Source: Sciurus carolinensis (Eukaryota > Chordata > Mammalia > Rodentia > Sciuridae). From it: a stretch of DNA of 64,000 nt. The stretch covers positions 3,262,979 through 3,326,978 of the forward strand of contig NW_025920105.1 of the NCBI RefSeq assembly GCF_902686445.1. The letters run 5' to 3'. Within the stretch, counting starts at the first letter, position 1. Each line of letters starts with the position of its first letter. The notes under the pieces were generated by a model. It was not told the origin of the DNA. It searched no databases and worked only from the letters and a program-made list of their open reading frames with translations. Both the position numbers and the translations under genes were made by a program. Shown here piece by piece: positions 30,434 to 42,574 of this stretch.

Positions 30434-32710
30434 TTAGAGAAGGACTCATTGCTGGTAAATGGCGGTATCATAACTCTAGAATGTGAGCAGAGACAAACTT
30501 CAAGGAGAAACTTGTCTCTCATCACATCAAAAAATGTAAATTCTATAAAAAGAAATCCTTTTATAATAAAATCATGAAAAACAAGAGATAAAAAAGGAGC
30601 TGTGTAAATATTTACTGAGAAATAAAAGACTTAACTACAGATATATACCATATTCCAAATGGTTAGACTAAACAGTGCAACAATAGTGGTTATCACCATA
30701 TTAATTTTAATATTTTATATAACCCAAATCAAACATCAAGATTATTGTGTGAAAAACAATAAAATGCCTAGAACTCATCTAGAATAAACAAAAATTCCAA
30801 AATAATTTTTGGAATAAGAGTACATGCTCTTCAACTTACCATGGTGTTATGTCCTGATAAACCAATTCTAAGGTGAAAATATCATTGGGTTGGAAATGCA
30901 CTTAAATGTACCTAATCACTGAATATCACAGTTTAGCAGCACAGAACTCCATAGAGTACTGTAGTTTAGTCATGTGGCTTCATGGCTAAATGGGAGCTGT
31001 GATACTTCATCACAAATAGTATCATACTGCATATTGCCAGACAGGGAAAAGATCAAAATTCAAAATGTGAAGTTTGGGTTCTAATAAATGTATTGATTTT
31101 TCAGTATTGTAAAGTTGAAATCATCAGTTAGGCCATGAAGAGAAGATCATGTGTATATGCGAAAAGGTAGGAATGAAAAACTAAATTGGTCTAGATTCTA
31201 AAATGAATTAAACTAATATATATATAATCTACAGCATGTCACCTCTGGGAGAAAAATATATACTTCAATGAAAAAATTATATGATCTACCTATAGATCCA
31301 AATGCCAACATCTTTTATACCTGTGATAAAATCATATATATTATAAATAAAACTAAGTACAATTTCATTATTATTGATATAACTATATAATTACACAAAT
31401 ATCACGTTGATCTCAAGAGTCAAAAGTGCTAATTTATTACAGCAAACACCATATTGTTTTGCTTAACTCACTCTGAAACAATCTTTTAACAATAAAAATA
31501 TAACCAACCAGCAGGACACTCTAATCTTCATTGCCTCTACAGCTACAAGAAAAGAAACATACTTCTATTTTTAAAGATTTTATGTTTTGTAGAAAAATTT
31601 TAATATTTAGTACATACTTAAATGATAATAATCATAATTAGTGTCTTCAAAGTTATAATATACCATTGGTATAAAAAGAAATATGTTGTATAACTTACAT
31701 GGAGAAATAATTTACTATATATAATAGGGATTTCTAGGTGCCATGAACCACAAAGGAAATGATACTGATACTTATAAAGCAAGGCAAAAAAAATCTGGTG
31801 TTTATTTTATTTTTCTCTCTTAAAATCTGAATATGAACTATCCAAATGAATCTCAAAGAGATATAACTGAAATCACATTTTCTGAAAAGAGGACTTTGCT
31901 AAGGTCCTCTAGAATGATGTCAGTCTAGATTTCTGGAATTTTAAAAAAATCACTTTTCCTCAATAGGGAACTAAAATGAATATTTTGTATTCTGTAGAAT
32001 ATAGAATACTATGATTAATGTGTACTTGCCTTGGAATAGTAATTAGAAAAAGGAAATAGTAAGAATACAGCTCACTGATATAATATAAAAGCTCTCCTCA
32101 TGAAAATTTTCAAATTGCTTTATTTGCTTGATTTATATTATTATGTTTACATAGTGTGTGTATTTATATGCAAAAACACACATATAAATGATATTTATAT
32201 ATTTTTAAAGTGTTACCTCCATTGAGATCCATCTATGTTATGATTTCTGAGGCAAACACCTGTAGGTGACTGAATTTCATCAAGTGACTTCCCAGAAGCT
32301 TGGTCACTTCCATATCTGATCCCATTTTTAGATATTTTGATGAATATCAGTACTAGGAAAATGGACAATGTTTAACTTAATGCATATTTATTTTATCCTT
32401 CTATGTAAGTATCCTTGCAGGTAATTATAGAAAACCAACATACAAAAATCAGATCAATAACAGTCTTTTATAGTAAGTGCATGTGTGCAGTTAAAAGATC
32501 AAAACATTAACTCAAATGTCTTCAAATATGAAGTACTAATAAAATCCTTTTACACTCTTAGATTATGAAACATTATAAAAGGACTTGAATCAAGTATTAT
32601 CCAGAGTTTAATACAACTTACAGCCTGGAAACATACATTTAAACTTTTAATGAATAAATACTAGTTAAAAATAGTACTTTAAAATTAACTCAAGGATTTC
32701 TTACCAAATC
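30434..32710. other. AT-rich intergenic DNA, nothing recognised
   Basis: Only short, motif-free frames are present. I see no RNA gene or recognisable repeat apart from simple AT-rich tracts. Confidence 0.55.
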
Positions 32711-33133
32711 TGTTTGAGGTCTGTCCTTGGACAAGATGGTACCTGGCAGTGAGCCAAGGGGTGCTGGCTGCCAAAATAAGGGAAGTACCTGACAAGGCTG
32801 TATGCTGTTACTACTTTCTTGGAAACTTTAGACAGTGTTAATGCCAGGCCTCAAGGATTGGCTATCTAATATCATGCCGACTGTGGACAGCTCCTGATTA
32901 TGTAGTGTTATGCTGATATTCCTCTGCATGCTCTCCTGCATAGAGAGAAAGCTTTGCTATAATTGGGCTGATAAGCTAGGAGCCTGGGGGAGGAAGAGAG
33001 GAAGGAGAGACGAAGAAGGGAGAGATAAGAAGAAGCAACAGGAGACAGAGAAACAAGGAGGATGCAATAAATCTCATCAAACTAAAGAGTAGTAGTGTCT
33101 CCTTTCTCCACTCTGCTTCCACTGGACAGAACA
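32711..33133 (+). repeat. 5' LTR of class II ERV
   Basis: It starts TGTTTGAGG (3' copy: TGTTGAGGG) and ends GAACA. It shares nearly its full length with the 3' LTR, including GGACAAGATGGT near the start, GCTTTGCTATAATTGG, a purine-rich tract and GCAATAAATCT as poly(A) signal. It differs by scattered substitutions and by lacking a short internal duplication present in the 3' LTR (about 38690-38730). Confidence 0.88.
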
Positions 33134-33135
33134 AG

Positions 33136-33155
33136 TGGTGGCCCATACAGGGAAC
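33136..33155 (+). other. Primer binding site, decayed, probably tRNA-Lys type
   Basis: TGGTGGCCCATACAGGGA lies 2 nt after the LTR end. It fits a tRNA-Lys3 complement if two CpG sites have decayed and one G has been inserted. The identification is tentative. Confidence 0.5.
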
Positions 33156-33183
33156 TTCGTTCTCCTTCTGCATACTCCCAGGT

Positions 33184-33243
33184 AAGTAACTTAAGGTAAG
33201 CTACAGGAAAACTAAGTAACTTAAGGTAAGCTACAGGAAAACT
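33184..33243 (+). repeat. Perfect 30-bp tandem duplication in ERV leader
   Basis: Two identical 30-bp units, each containing CTTAAGGTAAGCTACAGG, lie back to back just downstream of the primer site. The unit contains GGTAAG, which resembles a splice donor. Confidence 0.9.
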
Positions 33244-33287
33244 GTAGGATAACCTCCCGGGAATCTCTGGCCAGAGTGTATAAGGGG

Positions 33288-33362
33288 GAGGTCACATAAC
33301 CCTGGGAAAGGGGTCACATAACCCCAGTGAAGGGGTCACATAACTCCCATATGGGGTCACAA
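33288..33362 (+). repeat. Repeated about 22-bp stem-loops in ERV leader
   Basis: GGTCACATAAC recurs at 33290, 33312 and 33334, with a partial fourth at 33355, at a 21-22-bp period. Each is bordered by GGGG on the left and CCC(C) on the right, so each unit can fold as a short hairpin. It sits between primer site and gag, the same place as the stem-loop block of the provirus at 9.8-10 kb. Confidence 0.75.
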
Positions 33363-33579
33363 GTATCAAAAAATCAAATGATAAGAACCATACAAGATGT
33401 ACTTAAGGCTAATGGGACTTCCATAAAGTAATCTACTGTAACAGCATAGCTAACCACACTGACCAAGGTTAGTCCTTGGTTTTTGGAAGAGGGAGTCCTA
33501 AATATCTCACAATGGGAACATCATAAAGAGGATCTTACAAAGCAGAAAAGCAATCCCCATTACCTAGAAGTACGTTTTC

Positions 33580-34640
33580 CATGTGGCAGCTCATAAGGAA
33601 TGTCTAACATCTGAGAAAGGCAGAATAAAAACTTTAGTAGAAGAAGAAAATATGTGTCTGGAAGAGATAAAGGGACAACTAAGTGTAACTTCTCATAAAG
33701 AGGAAGAAGAGGAAGAGGGGCTTACCAGGGAGGAATTAGAAAGAGCATCAGGGACACAGTTGCCCCCACCAGTTATGTCAGGAAGGAACACCAATCCCTT
33801 CCTGTAGGAAGCAGCGTGCCCCCTATATCCCCCAAGGTACCCTGGGAGGAGTTAACTCATGCCATAAATCAGATGAGTTTTTCACCATGGGAGAAGATAC
33901 TCCCATTAAGGAAACCTCAGCAGTCCCATAATTTTTCCCTGTGCTAGAGGACCAAAATAGACAAAGATTCCACCAAACTCTGGATTTCTAAACAGTAAAA
34001 AAATTTAAGGAAGCAGTGGCTACGTACGGTCCACAAGTCCCATTTACAATTAGTATGTCGGAATCAGTATCGGGGCTAAATCTAGTGCCAAAATATTGGA
34101 AAAGGCCATGTAAAACTGTGCTATCAGGGGATCAGTACCTAGTGTGGAAAACTGCATGGCAGGAAGCCTCATTAGAAATGGCAAGCAGTAACGCTGCCAC
34201 AGGTTTCCCCCAAAGAAATGTAGAAATGCTAACAGGAGAAGAAAACTATGAAGGTATTCAACAGTAGATTATTTACGATCCTGGAGTGTATGCACAAATT
34301 GCTGCTGCTGCCACTAAAGCCTGGAAATTAATTCAAGGGACAGGAGATTTACAGGGACAGTTGTCCAAGGTGATTCAGGGAAGTAACGAACAATTTGCAG
34401 ATTTTGTTGATAGATTAATCCAAACTGCTGCTAGAGTATTTGGGATTCAGAACAAGCAATGCCCTTAATAAAACAATTAGCTTATGAGCAAGCAAATAAA
34501 TGGTGTAAAGAAGCTATAAGACCATAAAAAATAAAGATTTAAGTACCTTATAAAGGTCTGTAGGGATATCAATGATGCAGTCATAACAGTACAAGTAATA
34601 GCTGCTGCTCTTCATGGGCCAAATCAGAGGCCACTGAACC
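33580..34640 (+). pseudogene. gag: gag remnant: matrix and capsid
   Basis: An open piece at 33583-33807 is acidic and coiled-coil-like, with EEEEEEG. Capsid is recognisable at 34016-34267 (YGPQVPFTISM, then LSGDQYLVWKTAW). It continues, after a stop at 34266, at 34286-34468, where QGSNEQFADFVDRLI is the major homology region. Reading then breaks, with several stops before pol. No zinc knuckle follows, so nucleocapsid was lost in the deletion that also removed dUTPase and protease. It is non-functional. Confidence 0.78.
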
Positions 34641-37110
34641 ATTAAAGATAACATGAAAATCCATAATACAATCTGGGTTTCCCCAGTGGCCCCTTCAAAA
34701 GAAAAAATAGAGGCGGGCCAGGAAATAGTCAACAAATTAAAGGAAAACCGTATCATTACTTCCACTTCCCCTTGGAATTCACCCATTTTTTGTCATAAAA
34801 AAAGAAGTCTGGGAATGGAGACTCTTGCAAGATCTGAGAGCCATAAATTCCAGTATGCAGATAACGGGCCCGGTGCAACTAGGTCTTCCCTTATTAGCTG
34901 CTATTCCAAAGCATTATCATATCATCTCTATAGACATAAAAAATTGTTTGTTTTCCATTCCGGTGCATCCCAAGGATAGCCTTCAATTTGCCTTTTCCAT
35001 TCCTTTTTTGAATAATGAAGGGCCTAATACTAGACACCAATGGGTGGTCTTTCCCCAGGGAATGGCAAATAGTCCCCCTATGTGTCAAATATATGTTGGC
35101 CAGGCTATATCACAGATTAGACAGAATTATAAAGAACTTTATTGTCTCCATTATATGGATGATATTCTTTTGGCTCATAGGGAACAGGAGACTTATTAAG
35201 GGTATTTGACAATATTATTGAAACCCTAGTAAAATGGGGATACATGTGGCCCCAGAAAAGGTGCAAATCCACAGCCCTATTACATTTCTAGGACATCAAA
35301 TATTAGATATTGTGTTAGGCCACAAAAAATTTAATTAGCCACGGAAAAGCTTAAGACTCTAAATGATTTCCAAAAATTATTAGGTGATATAAATTGGATA
35401 AGGCCAAATTTGGAAATCACCACTGGTCAACTTAAGCCTTTGTTTGATATTCTCCAAGGAGATTCAGATCCTACATCCCCCAGAAATTTAACTCCTGAAG
35501 GTAGAAAAGCCTTCAAGTTAGTAGAACAAGCTTTAGAAAATGCTTATAGTGATAGAGTTGATCTATCCTTGCCTTTCAGTCTCATAGTATTAGATTCTAA
35601 ATATACTTCTACAGGTCTATTGTGGCAAACTGAACCCTGGATATGGGTCCACAAAAATGTTATTCCCCGTATCCTGTGATGGTGGCAAGTCTAGTTACAT
35701 TAGGACTTAAGATGGCCCTTGGAGTTTTTGGAGTTCATCCTCAGACAGTTATTGTCTCATATACAGCAAGACAGATTGAAATACTAGTTAACAATAATGA
35801 AGATTGGGCAATTGTCTATTGTTTCACCATGGCCACATTTGATAATCACTTGCCAAGTTCACCTATAGTCAGCTTCTTCAAAAGACATCCTGTTATTTTC
35901 CCTCAGATTGTTAAGGCTCAACCTATCCCAGCAGCAAAAACAATCTTTATAGATGGCTCCTCTTCTGGTACAGCTACAGTAGTTTCTGATAAAGTACAGA
36001 GTATTATTACTTCTCATAAGCTGCTCAAAAACTGAACTAGAAATAATAACTGCCTTACCAACATTTCCTGAGGAACCTTTAAATATTTATACTGACAGTC
36101 TCTATATTGCCCAGTTGTGCCTCGCTTGAAACAACTGGACCCATTAGTCCTCAACCTACCTTACAACAATGCTTTTATCAAGTACAAACTCTTCTGTGGG
36201 CTCGCAAAGAACCTTTATATAGGCCATATCAGAGCACATTCAGGTTTACCTGGCCCTTTAGCTCAAGGAAATTCTACTGCAGATTCAGCTACTCAAGATC
36301 CTCATGTGTTTAATATTGTAGAAGAAGCAATTAATTTCCATAAATAATTTCATGTCAATGCTACTACTCTCAAAAGAAAATATAACATTACAAAAGAACA
36401 AGCCAGAAATATAGTAAAACAGTGTCCTACCTGTGTGCCTCATTTATCTGTTCCTCATTTTGGAGTAAATTCTAGAGGACTCCTTCCAAATCACCTATGG
36501 CAGATGGATGTCACCCATATCCCTGAATTTGGTACTCTAAGATGTACACGTAACTGTAGATACCTACTCAGGATATATATTTGCTACTGCCCATACAGGG
36601 GAAAAGATGAAAAATGTAATTAGTCATTGCCTTCAAGCCTTTGCTATTATGGGAAGGCCAAAATCATTTAAAACAGATAATGGGCCTGCATATACTTCTT
36701 CATTTCAACATTTTGCTCAAAGTTTAATATCTATCATTCTACAGGATTAACCTACAATCCACAAGGACAAGCTATCATGGAAAGGGCTAATCAAACATTA
36801 AAAGTCTGCTTAACTAAACAAAAATGGGGAATAGGGGCAATAGCCTCCCCCAAAGAACAAACTTAACCTTGATTTATTCACCCTCAAATTTTAAAATTTG
36901 GATGCTATGGGCTGTACTGCGGCTGATAGACATTTTAGTGGAAAACCTGGTGGCCATTCACAAGCAATGTGGAAAGACATCTTGACTGGGTCCTGGAAAA
37001 GACCTGACCCAGTATTAATTTGGGGGTGAGGATCTATTTATGTTTTTCCTCAGGACCAACAACAACCTATCTGGGCCCCGGAGTGCTTGGTAAGAACTGT
37101 CCATAAGAAA
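34641..37110 (+). pseudogene. pol: pol, broken (RT, RNase H, integrase)
   Basis: It starts abruptly at the reverse transcriptase N-terminus. The palm is open at 34825-35199 with PQGMANSP and HYMDDILLA. The connection and RNase H regions follow at 35410-36035 (IDGSSSG) and 36117-36347 (GHIRAHSGLPGPL). Integrase retains CPTC, QMDVTH (about 36504), TDNGPAY (about 36677) and IMERAN (about 36775), so all three catalytic acids are still encoded, but in different frames. At least eight frameshifts or stops are visible. The sequence parallels the intact pol at 11.8-14.5 kb closely in order and motifs. Confidence 0.82.
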
Positions 37111-37114
37111 GGAA

Positions 37115-38450
37115 ATGGCACCAAAACACAAAATGATGGTAGTGGTGGTAATACTGCTGTTGTTAACTCTTCCTAAACCTTTTGGGGATACATTCTGGGG
37201 ACTGCTATACGCATGGCCTATTCCCTTGCCTATCACTCATGATGCACAAGTTTTCCCTCAATTATTTCCTAGTACAGAATTTCAAGGTATCCCTTTCTAC
37301 CAGCTGGTTCCACTGTAAAGCCACTTCTTACTAGTCTAACATTCAAGTTAAGAGTTAGTCTTTTCTTCCTCTGGTTAGCCAACTCAGAAACCACCATGAT
37401 ACAGGGAGGCAATCTCTCTCTCATTTAATAAAGGTGCAGTCAAATTCAAGCCTATATAGAGGGAAGTAATACACCAGTTTATAGTTATACAGGGTTTGAG
37501 GCCAATTTCTCTTCCTTTAATCAATCTTTCCCTCCTACTCCTGTATGTGTCACTTCTCCATTTGTGTTCATTCTGTATAACAGTTCTAAGTTTAATATTG
37601 ACATTACTAATAATGATAATGATACTGAGATCCTTAACTGTGCTAACCTAGAGGGTTATGTATCTAGTTGTTGGGATGCTTCATTATTTCCTCTGGCTGT
37701 GATTGCCAGGATTCCTAAATTTATTCCATTCCCAGTGACCTTAAATCATAGTGAGTGGAATTTCCTACCCATGAGAGCAAAAAGAGATTTTGGTACCTCA
37801 GCTATTATAGCCATCGCTGTTGCTATGGTGGCTGCTGCAGCTGCTGCCACTGCTGCTGGACTTGTCCTAGAAACTGCTATTCCTACTGCTCATGTGCTCA
37901 ACAATCTGTCACGAGCCACTGCCAAAGCATTGACAGCCCAGAAAACATCAATACACATCTTGCCATGGGAATCCTGATTCTAAACTAAAGAGTGGAATTA
38001 GTACAAGAACAAGTGGACATGCTGACTGTTACTGCACAGACAGGCTGTCTAGTGCATGCCCAAGCACTATGTGTTACCCCTATACCCTATTCTAATATTA
38101 CTGCTGCTGCAAATCTGTCCAAACAGCTTGGAAGCATGCTTAATGGGACATGGGACTAAAGAGTTTACTAATTTGGCTATCCTATTAAGAAATTCTATAT
38201 TTGTGATAAATAGTACTTAGGTCAAGGTCCTGGGTACGCCAGAAGTCATTAGTTTCTTACAGTCAGCAATATAATTTGGTAAACAATGGATCAGAAGTTT
38301 TGCTATGATGGGATTTTTGTTCTTGCTTTTATTATTGCTGCACAGATATCTGTTGTCTTTAAGGAGTCATCAAAGACAGCAAGCCTTAGTGGTATGGCAA
38401 AACCTTATGACCATGGATCAGGGCTCTGATCCACAGATTTGGCTCTCCTA
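37115..38450 (+). pseudogene. env: env, broken, fusion-peptide region retained
   Basis: ATG 37115 opens a signal-peptide-like start (VVVVILLLLT) and about 67 codons of surface subunit. The middle is broken. The frame 37564-37977 covers the end of the surface subunit, a furin-type site RAKR at 37774-37785 and an alanine-rich hydrophobic stretch typical of a fusion peptide. Further on, VQEQVDMLTV and a Cys-containing segment match a transmembrane-subunit layout, and a leucine-rich membrane anchor lies near 38306-38350. Stops and shifts occur between these blocks. It lies 5 nt after the integrase frame. Confidence 0.7.
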
Positions 38451-38459
38451 ATTACAGGG

Positions 38460-38600
38460 CTGGTAGTCAAATTGGGTAAACACAGGGTGGACTTTATACC
38501 AACCTAAGACAGGGATCAAAGCATGCCAACAGCTCTTTGACTCCCAATGATGGGTAAGGATAAAGTCTGACTCTGATACCTAAGACGGGCACAGTCCCTG
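38460..38600 (+). promoter_or_regulatory. Constitutive-transport-element-like motif, partly decayed
   Basis: The same two-fold pattern as at 15415-15545: TTGGGTAA at 38472 with CCTAAGACAG at 38503-38512, and GATGGGTAA at 38549-38557 with CCTAAGACGG at 38579-38588. One GACGGGTAA box has a CG-to-TG change. It is located between env and the polypurine tract. Confidence 0.75.
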
Positions 38601-38615
38601 TCCTTTTCTTTTAAT

Positions 38616-38629
38616 AAAAAAGGGGGAGT
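38616..38629 (+). other. Polypurine tract
   Basis: AAAAAAGGGGGAGT directly precedes the 3' LTR start TGTTGAGG at 38630. Confidence 0.85.
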
Positions 38630-39092
38630 TGTTGAGGGCCACCTTGGACAAGATGGTGCCTGACAGTGAGCCAAAGGGCTGGCTGTCTGTCTTGGGCAAG
38701 ATGGCACCTGGTAGTGAGTCAAAGGGCACTGGCTGCCAAAATAAGGAAGTACCTAAAAAAAGCTGTATGCTGCTACTAGTTCTTTGGAAACTTATGGTGT
38801 GTTAACACCAGGCTCAAGAATTGGCTATCTATATCATGCCACACGTGAACAGCTCATGATTTATGTTGTGTTATGCTGCCATTCCTCTGCATGCTCTCCT
38901 GCATGAGAGAAAGCTTTGCTATAATTGGCTGATAAACTAGGAGCTTGGGGGAGGAGAGAGGGAGAGAGAAGAAGAAGGGAAAGATAAGAAGAAACAACAG
39001 GAGACAGAGAAACAGGGAGGACGCAATAAATCTTGTCAAACTAAAGAGTAGTAGTGTCTCCTTTCTCCGTGCTGCTTCTGCTGGGTGGAACA
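38630..39092 (+). repeat. 3' LTR of class II ERV
   Basis: It starts TGTTGAGGGCC and ends GGAACA. It matches the 5' LTR throughout, but carries a second copy of the AAGATGGCACCTGG-type block near 38697, about 40 bp of internal duplication. GCAATAAATCT is the poly(A) signal. Differences from the 5' LTR show long residence in the genome. Confidence 0.88.
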
Positions 39093-40756
39093 AATAAATA
39101 TTAAAATTTCCCTTATTTCTGTATTTTTGTCTTGATAACAATACTAAAAAAGTCCTATTCATATTCATAAGCAGTTGCAAATGATAATGGACTACACTTC
39201 TATTATAAAGAGATTCTGGAGAAATTTTATGTTGATATCTAGACAAAAAATTAACTTGGCACCAAAAATGATTGTACTGGTGATTGATTCCTTATCTTTT
39301 AAATTTGATATCAGATACATCAAAAATCACAATTTTTTATTCTGTCACACTAAAAAGTTAAAGAATTTAAACATGCCTTATATTTCTAGCAACATTTGAA
39401 AATTTTCCTACCCCAATGAAATGTAGATCAAAATATAATGCTTAAATATGTAAAAGTAGTGGTAAGAATGTATAGGCAATACCCAGGAAGCAAATTTAAC
39501 ATAGAACTGATAGTCAAGAGCTTTTAAATGTAAACAGACTGTCAGTTTCTTGGTAGCAGTGCTGATACTGGCAGGAAAGTGCTTGGGTTTAGATGCACAG
39601 TGGGATAAAAGATGAAGCCTTGGGTATCTAAAGTACAACTGAGCCTTCACAGAAACACTAGTCTCTTGCAAAAAAATTATGAGGTATGTTTGGTAGTCTC
39701 AGACTATGAATAAATACTTAAATACTACCTGACACAACGAAGTTATTATGTTATTAAAAACAAGTATGATTCAATCAAACTGCTCATTGTGTTTGAATTA
39801 AGAAAAATAAAAACAATGCAGGCTTATGTCTGAACTTTACTGTCAGTGGGGTAAGATATTTTTTTCTGTAGTATTTTTTGAGAAACAGAAGAACACTTAC
39901 TTGCTCAATTTTTGTGCCATTCACTACATAATAGCTAGAGATATAGTAAATTTAAATTTTCTCTCATTCCCTAACATTTTCAACATTGCTTTCTTAAATC
40001 TAGACCAAGAGTATAGCATAAGAATAGAAGCTTTTGCATGGTTCCTGAACTAAATATGTTTTTGGTTGTTTATTTTGTTTTGTTTCATTTTTGCATTTTA
40101 AATTTTACTAATCAAAGAAAAGAATATGTAACAGAGATGTAGTCCCCAAAACCTAAAAATGTACTAACAAGCTCCTGGTTTAGAAAATCAACAAATAGTC
40201 AGTCAAGCCCTGACCCATAGTGTTTTCTGATTTCCTTCAACAACAGTCCTCCATAGCAGACTTCACACTACCAACAGGATACTGAATGTGTAACAATGGG
40301 AAGAACGTGCAGTAGAACACCATTACATGGCACTTTGCAATAAATATACCACAGAAGTAACTCTTACTGCATAGATAAGAATAGTAAAAAGCACTAGAAA
40401 AATTAGAAATAATTACTCTTGAATATTCACTACTTTTGCTTCTGAATTTGTCTTAATTTTAATGTTTAAGATTAAAAATTAACAAGCCTTGTGTAACAGG
40501 CAAAATGGACTGAAAATTTAAGAATCATCTCTCAATGTGAGCTCACTGCAGCATACCATTCTGTAAGGTCACAACCAAACAGGTAAATTCTACACACATT
40601 ACCCACAGATAAAAATTGCCTGAGTTCATATTCCCAAATTTTATGAAATACATCAGGTAATAATTGGCCATGGCTAGAAAGAATGCAAGCAGTAGAAAAA
40701 ATGCTCAGAATCTTCAGTAAATATAAGTATCTAATGAAACAATAAAATTGTTTTGA
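39093..40756. other. AT-rich intergenic DNA, nothing recognised
   Basis: No gene, RNA or clear repeat is seen between the ERV and the SINE cluster. Confidence 0.55.
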
Positions 40757-40943
40757 TTGGCTGGGTGTGGTGGCACACTCTGTAATGCAGAGGCAGGAGG
40801 ATCATGAGTTCAAAGGTAGTCTCAGCAAAAGAGAGGCACTAAGCAACTCAGTGAGATCCTGTCTCTAAATGAAATATAAAATAGGCTGGGGATGTGGTTC
40901 AGTGGTCGATTGCCCCTGAGTTCAATCCTGGTACCCCAAAAAA
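40757..40943 (+). mobile_element. B1-ID composite SINE (squirrel type)
   Basis: The left half is B1/7SL-like (GGCTGGGTGTGGTGGCACAC, then GAGGCAGGAGGATCATGAG). After CCTGTCTCTAAATGAAATA, the right half is ID-like (GGCTGGGGATGTGGTTCAGT, then GAGTTCAATCC). Such chimeras are known from squirrels and support the host assignment. Confidence 0.88.
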
Positions 40944-41030
40944 TTTCAGAAAATTTTGTATTGTTATGTTTAAAAACATAACATGCTGCAAAAGTCAAAT
41001 CAATCATGAATTTTTAAAAATAAGCCACTA

Positions 41031-41165
41031 GGGCTGTCATTGAAGCAAAGTGGTAAAGTGTGTGACTGGCACATGTGAGGTACTCCAGTTCCCTCCTTAG
41101 GAACACGTAAAAATAAATAAATAAAATAAAGGTCTTGTGCCCATCTGCAACTAAAATTTTATGAA
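41031..41165 (+). mobile_element. ID SINE with 3' extension
   Basis: A diverged ID body (GGGCTGTCATTGAAGCAAAG ... GTGAGGTACTCCAGTTCC) is followed by AAATAAATAAATAAAATAAA and a GGTCTTGTGCCCATCTGCAA tail, a squirrel-type ID subfamily layout. Confidence 0.75.
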
Positions 41166-42379
41166 AAATTTAAAAATAGACACCACCAAAAATGATCAGG
41201 GAAGTAGACATAAAATAGAAACTTTCAGATATGTATTTTCCTGGATATTTAAAAGGAAATAATAAAAGAGTAACATCTGAGGTGATAATCTAATTACTCT
41301 ACTTATCTATAGTGATTATTTCAAGCATTAATGAGGTATGATTCTAAATTAAGCACAACCCTAGGCTGCCAATCATTTTGAAATTCTGCATGTCCTTCTT
41401 ATGGGATTTGGTTCCTTTCTGATGGACAGGTATTCAAATATTACTTCTCTCTAGTATCAAAAATACCCTCTCTGGAACCTTCCATCTTTCTGATGTCCTT
41501 CCTACTCTTAACTTGTTTTTTTTTTAACTGACAAAGAGAAAGCAGATAATACAGGCTTGCAGACTAAAATCTAACAACCTGCATGTTCTACAATCAGAAA
41601 GTTAGATAAAATAGACAAATAATCAAATTACTAAATCTGCTTCCATTTCTGGGCATTACCATTATGGAACCACGGTTTCCTCCAGTAACACTGTGGGGTA
41701 TCCAAATGGGGGTTTCTTGAAAGACCCTGTGTACTGGTGGAGAAAGGAATGCATGCTGTGAGATGGTCAGACCTGTCAGTCTTCACCACAGGCTCTGTGG
41801 TTCACAGTATTTAAAAATCATTCCATCACCAGCCAAGATTCAGGATCACGTGGGAAGGATTGAGAAAGCAAAGCAGAAAACTAAAGTTGTAACAGAGATC
41901 ACTACATATAAACTGTTGTTTATTCATACAAAGTAGTACAGTGAAAACAATTTCTTATGAAAATATTTATAAAAATATTTTAATTTAGTAATATCTATCC
42001 CTTTCTCATGTAATAAAAATTAGTAGATAATCACAAAACTAGTATAATGATTTTATCCATTTGCTGTTTTTAACTATCTCAAGATTGTTTACATCCATTT
42101 CTTCATGAATTCACTACCTAGTATATGCTTCATGATGAAGCATGCTATAAAATATAAAAGATATAATACTTGCCTAAATGAACTTTTATTCCTATTGATA
42201 GACATCCAGAAAATTGTGTCAATTAGTAAATTAAACAAAAGAACTTAAGTATCATCTATACGGAAACTATGAAATTATTGTCCCAAATTTCAGATTTTAA
42301 TATAAAGAATCTTTAAACAATCACAGGTGTATTACCAAGCAGAAACTTTCCTAAAATATAATGTTTTAAAGTTATTTAG

Positions 42380-42574
42380 GCCAGTTGCAGTGGTGCATGC
42401 CTATTATCCCAGTGGTTCAAGAGACTGAGGCAGAAGAATTGCAAGTTCAAAACCAACTGCAGCAACCTAGCCAGTAACTCAACAAAGCCCTGAATTTAAA
42501 TAAAATATATAAAGGACTGAGGATGTGGCTTAGCATTTAAGTGCCCCTGGGTTCAATCCCTGGTACCAAAAATA
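42380..42574 (+). mobile_element. B1-ID composite SINE with target duplication
   Basis: It begins GGCCAGTTGCAGTGGTGCAT and ends GTTCAATCCCTGGTACCAAA. A 12-bp direct repeat AAAGTTATTTAG flanks it (42368-42379 and 42575-42586), showing LINE-mediated insertion. Confidence 0.88.

Larger units (their letters stand above)
32711..39092 (+). mobile_element. Older betaretrovirus-like (class II) ERV with both LTRs
   Basis: A 6.4-kb element with 5' LTR, degenerate lysine-tRNA primer site, leader repeats, gag (matrix/capsid only), pol, env, transport element, polypurine tract and 3' LTR. The reverse transcriptase and integrase resemble those of the provirus at 9-16 kb in sequence and order, so both belong to the same broad class. 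Nucleocapsid, dUTPase and protease are missing. CpG sites are largely decayed and stops are many, so it is older. I see no matching target duplication: CAAATC on the left, AATAAA on the right. Confidence 0.85.

Noticed and set aside
32711..39092. Target-site duplication around the second class II ERV
   Set aside because: The six bases on each side (CAAATC and AATAAA) do not match. They have probably decayed or rearranged.
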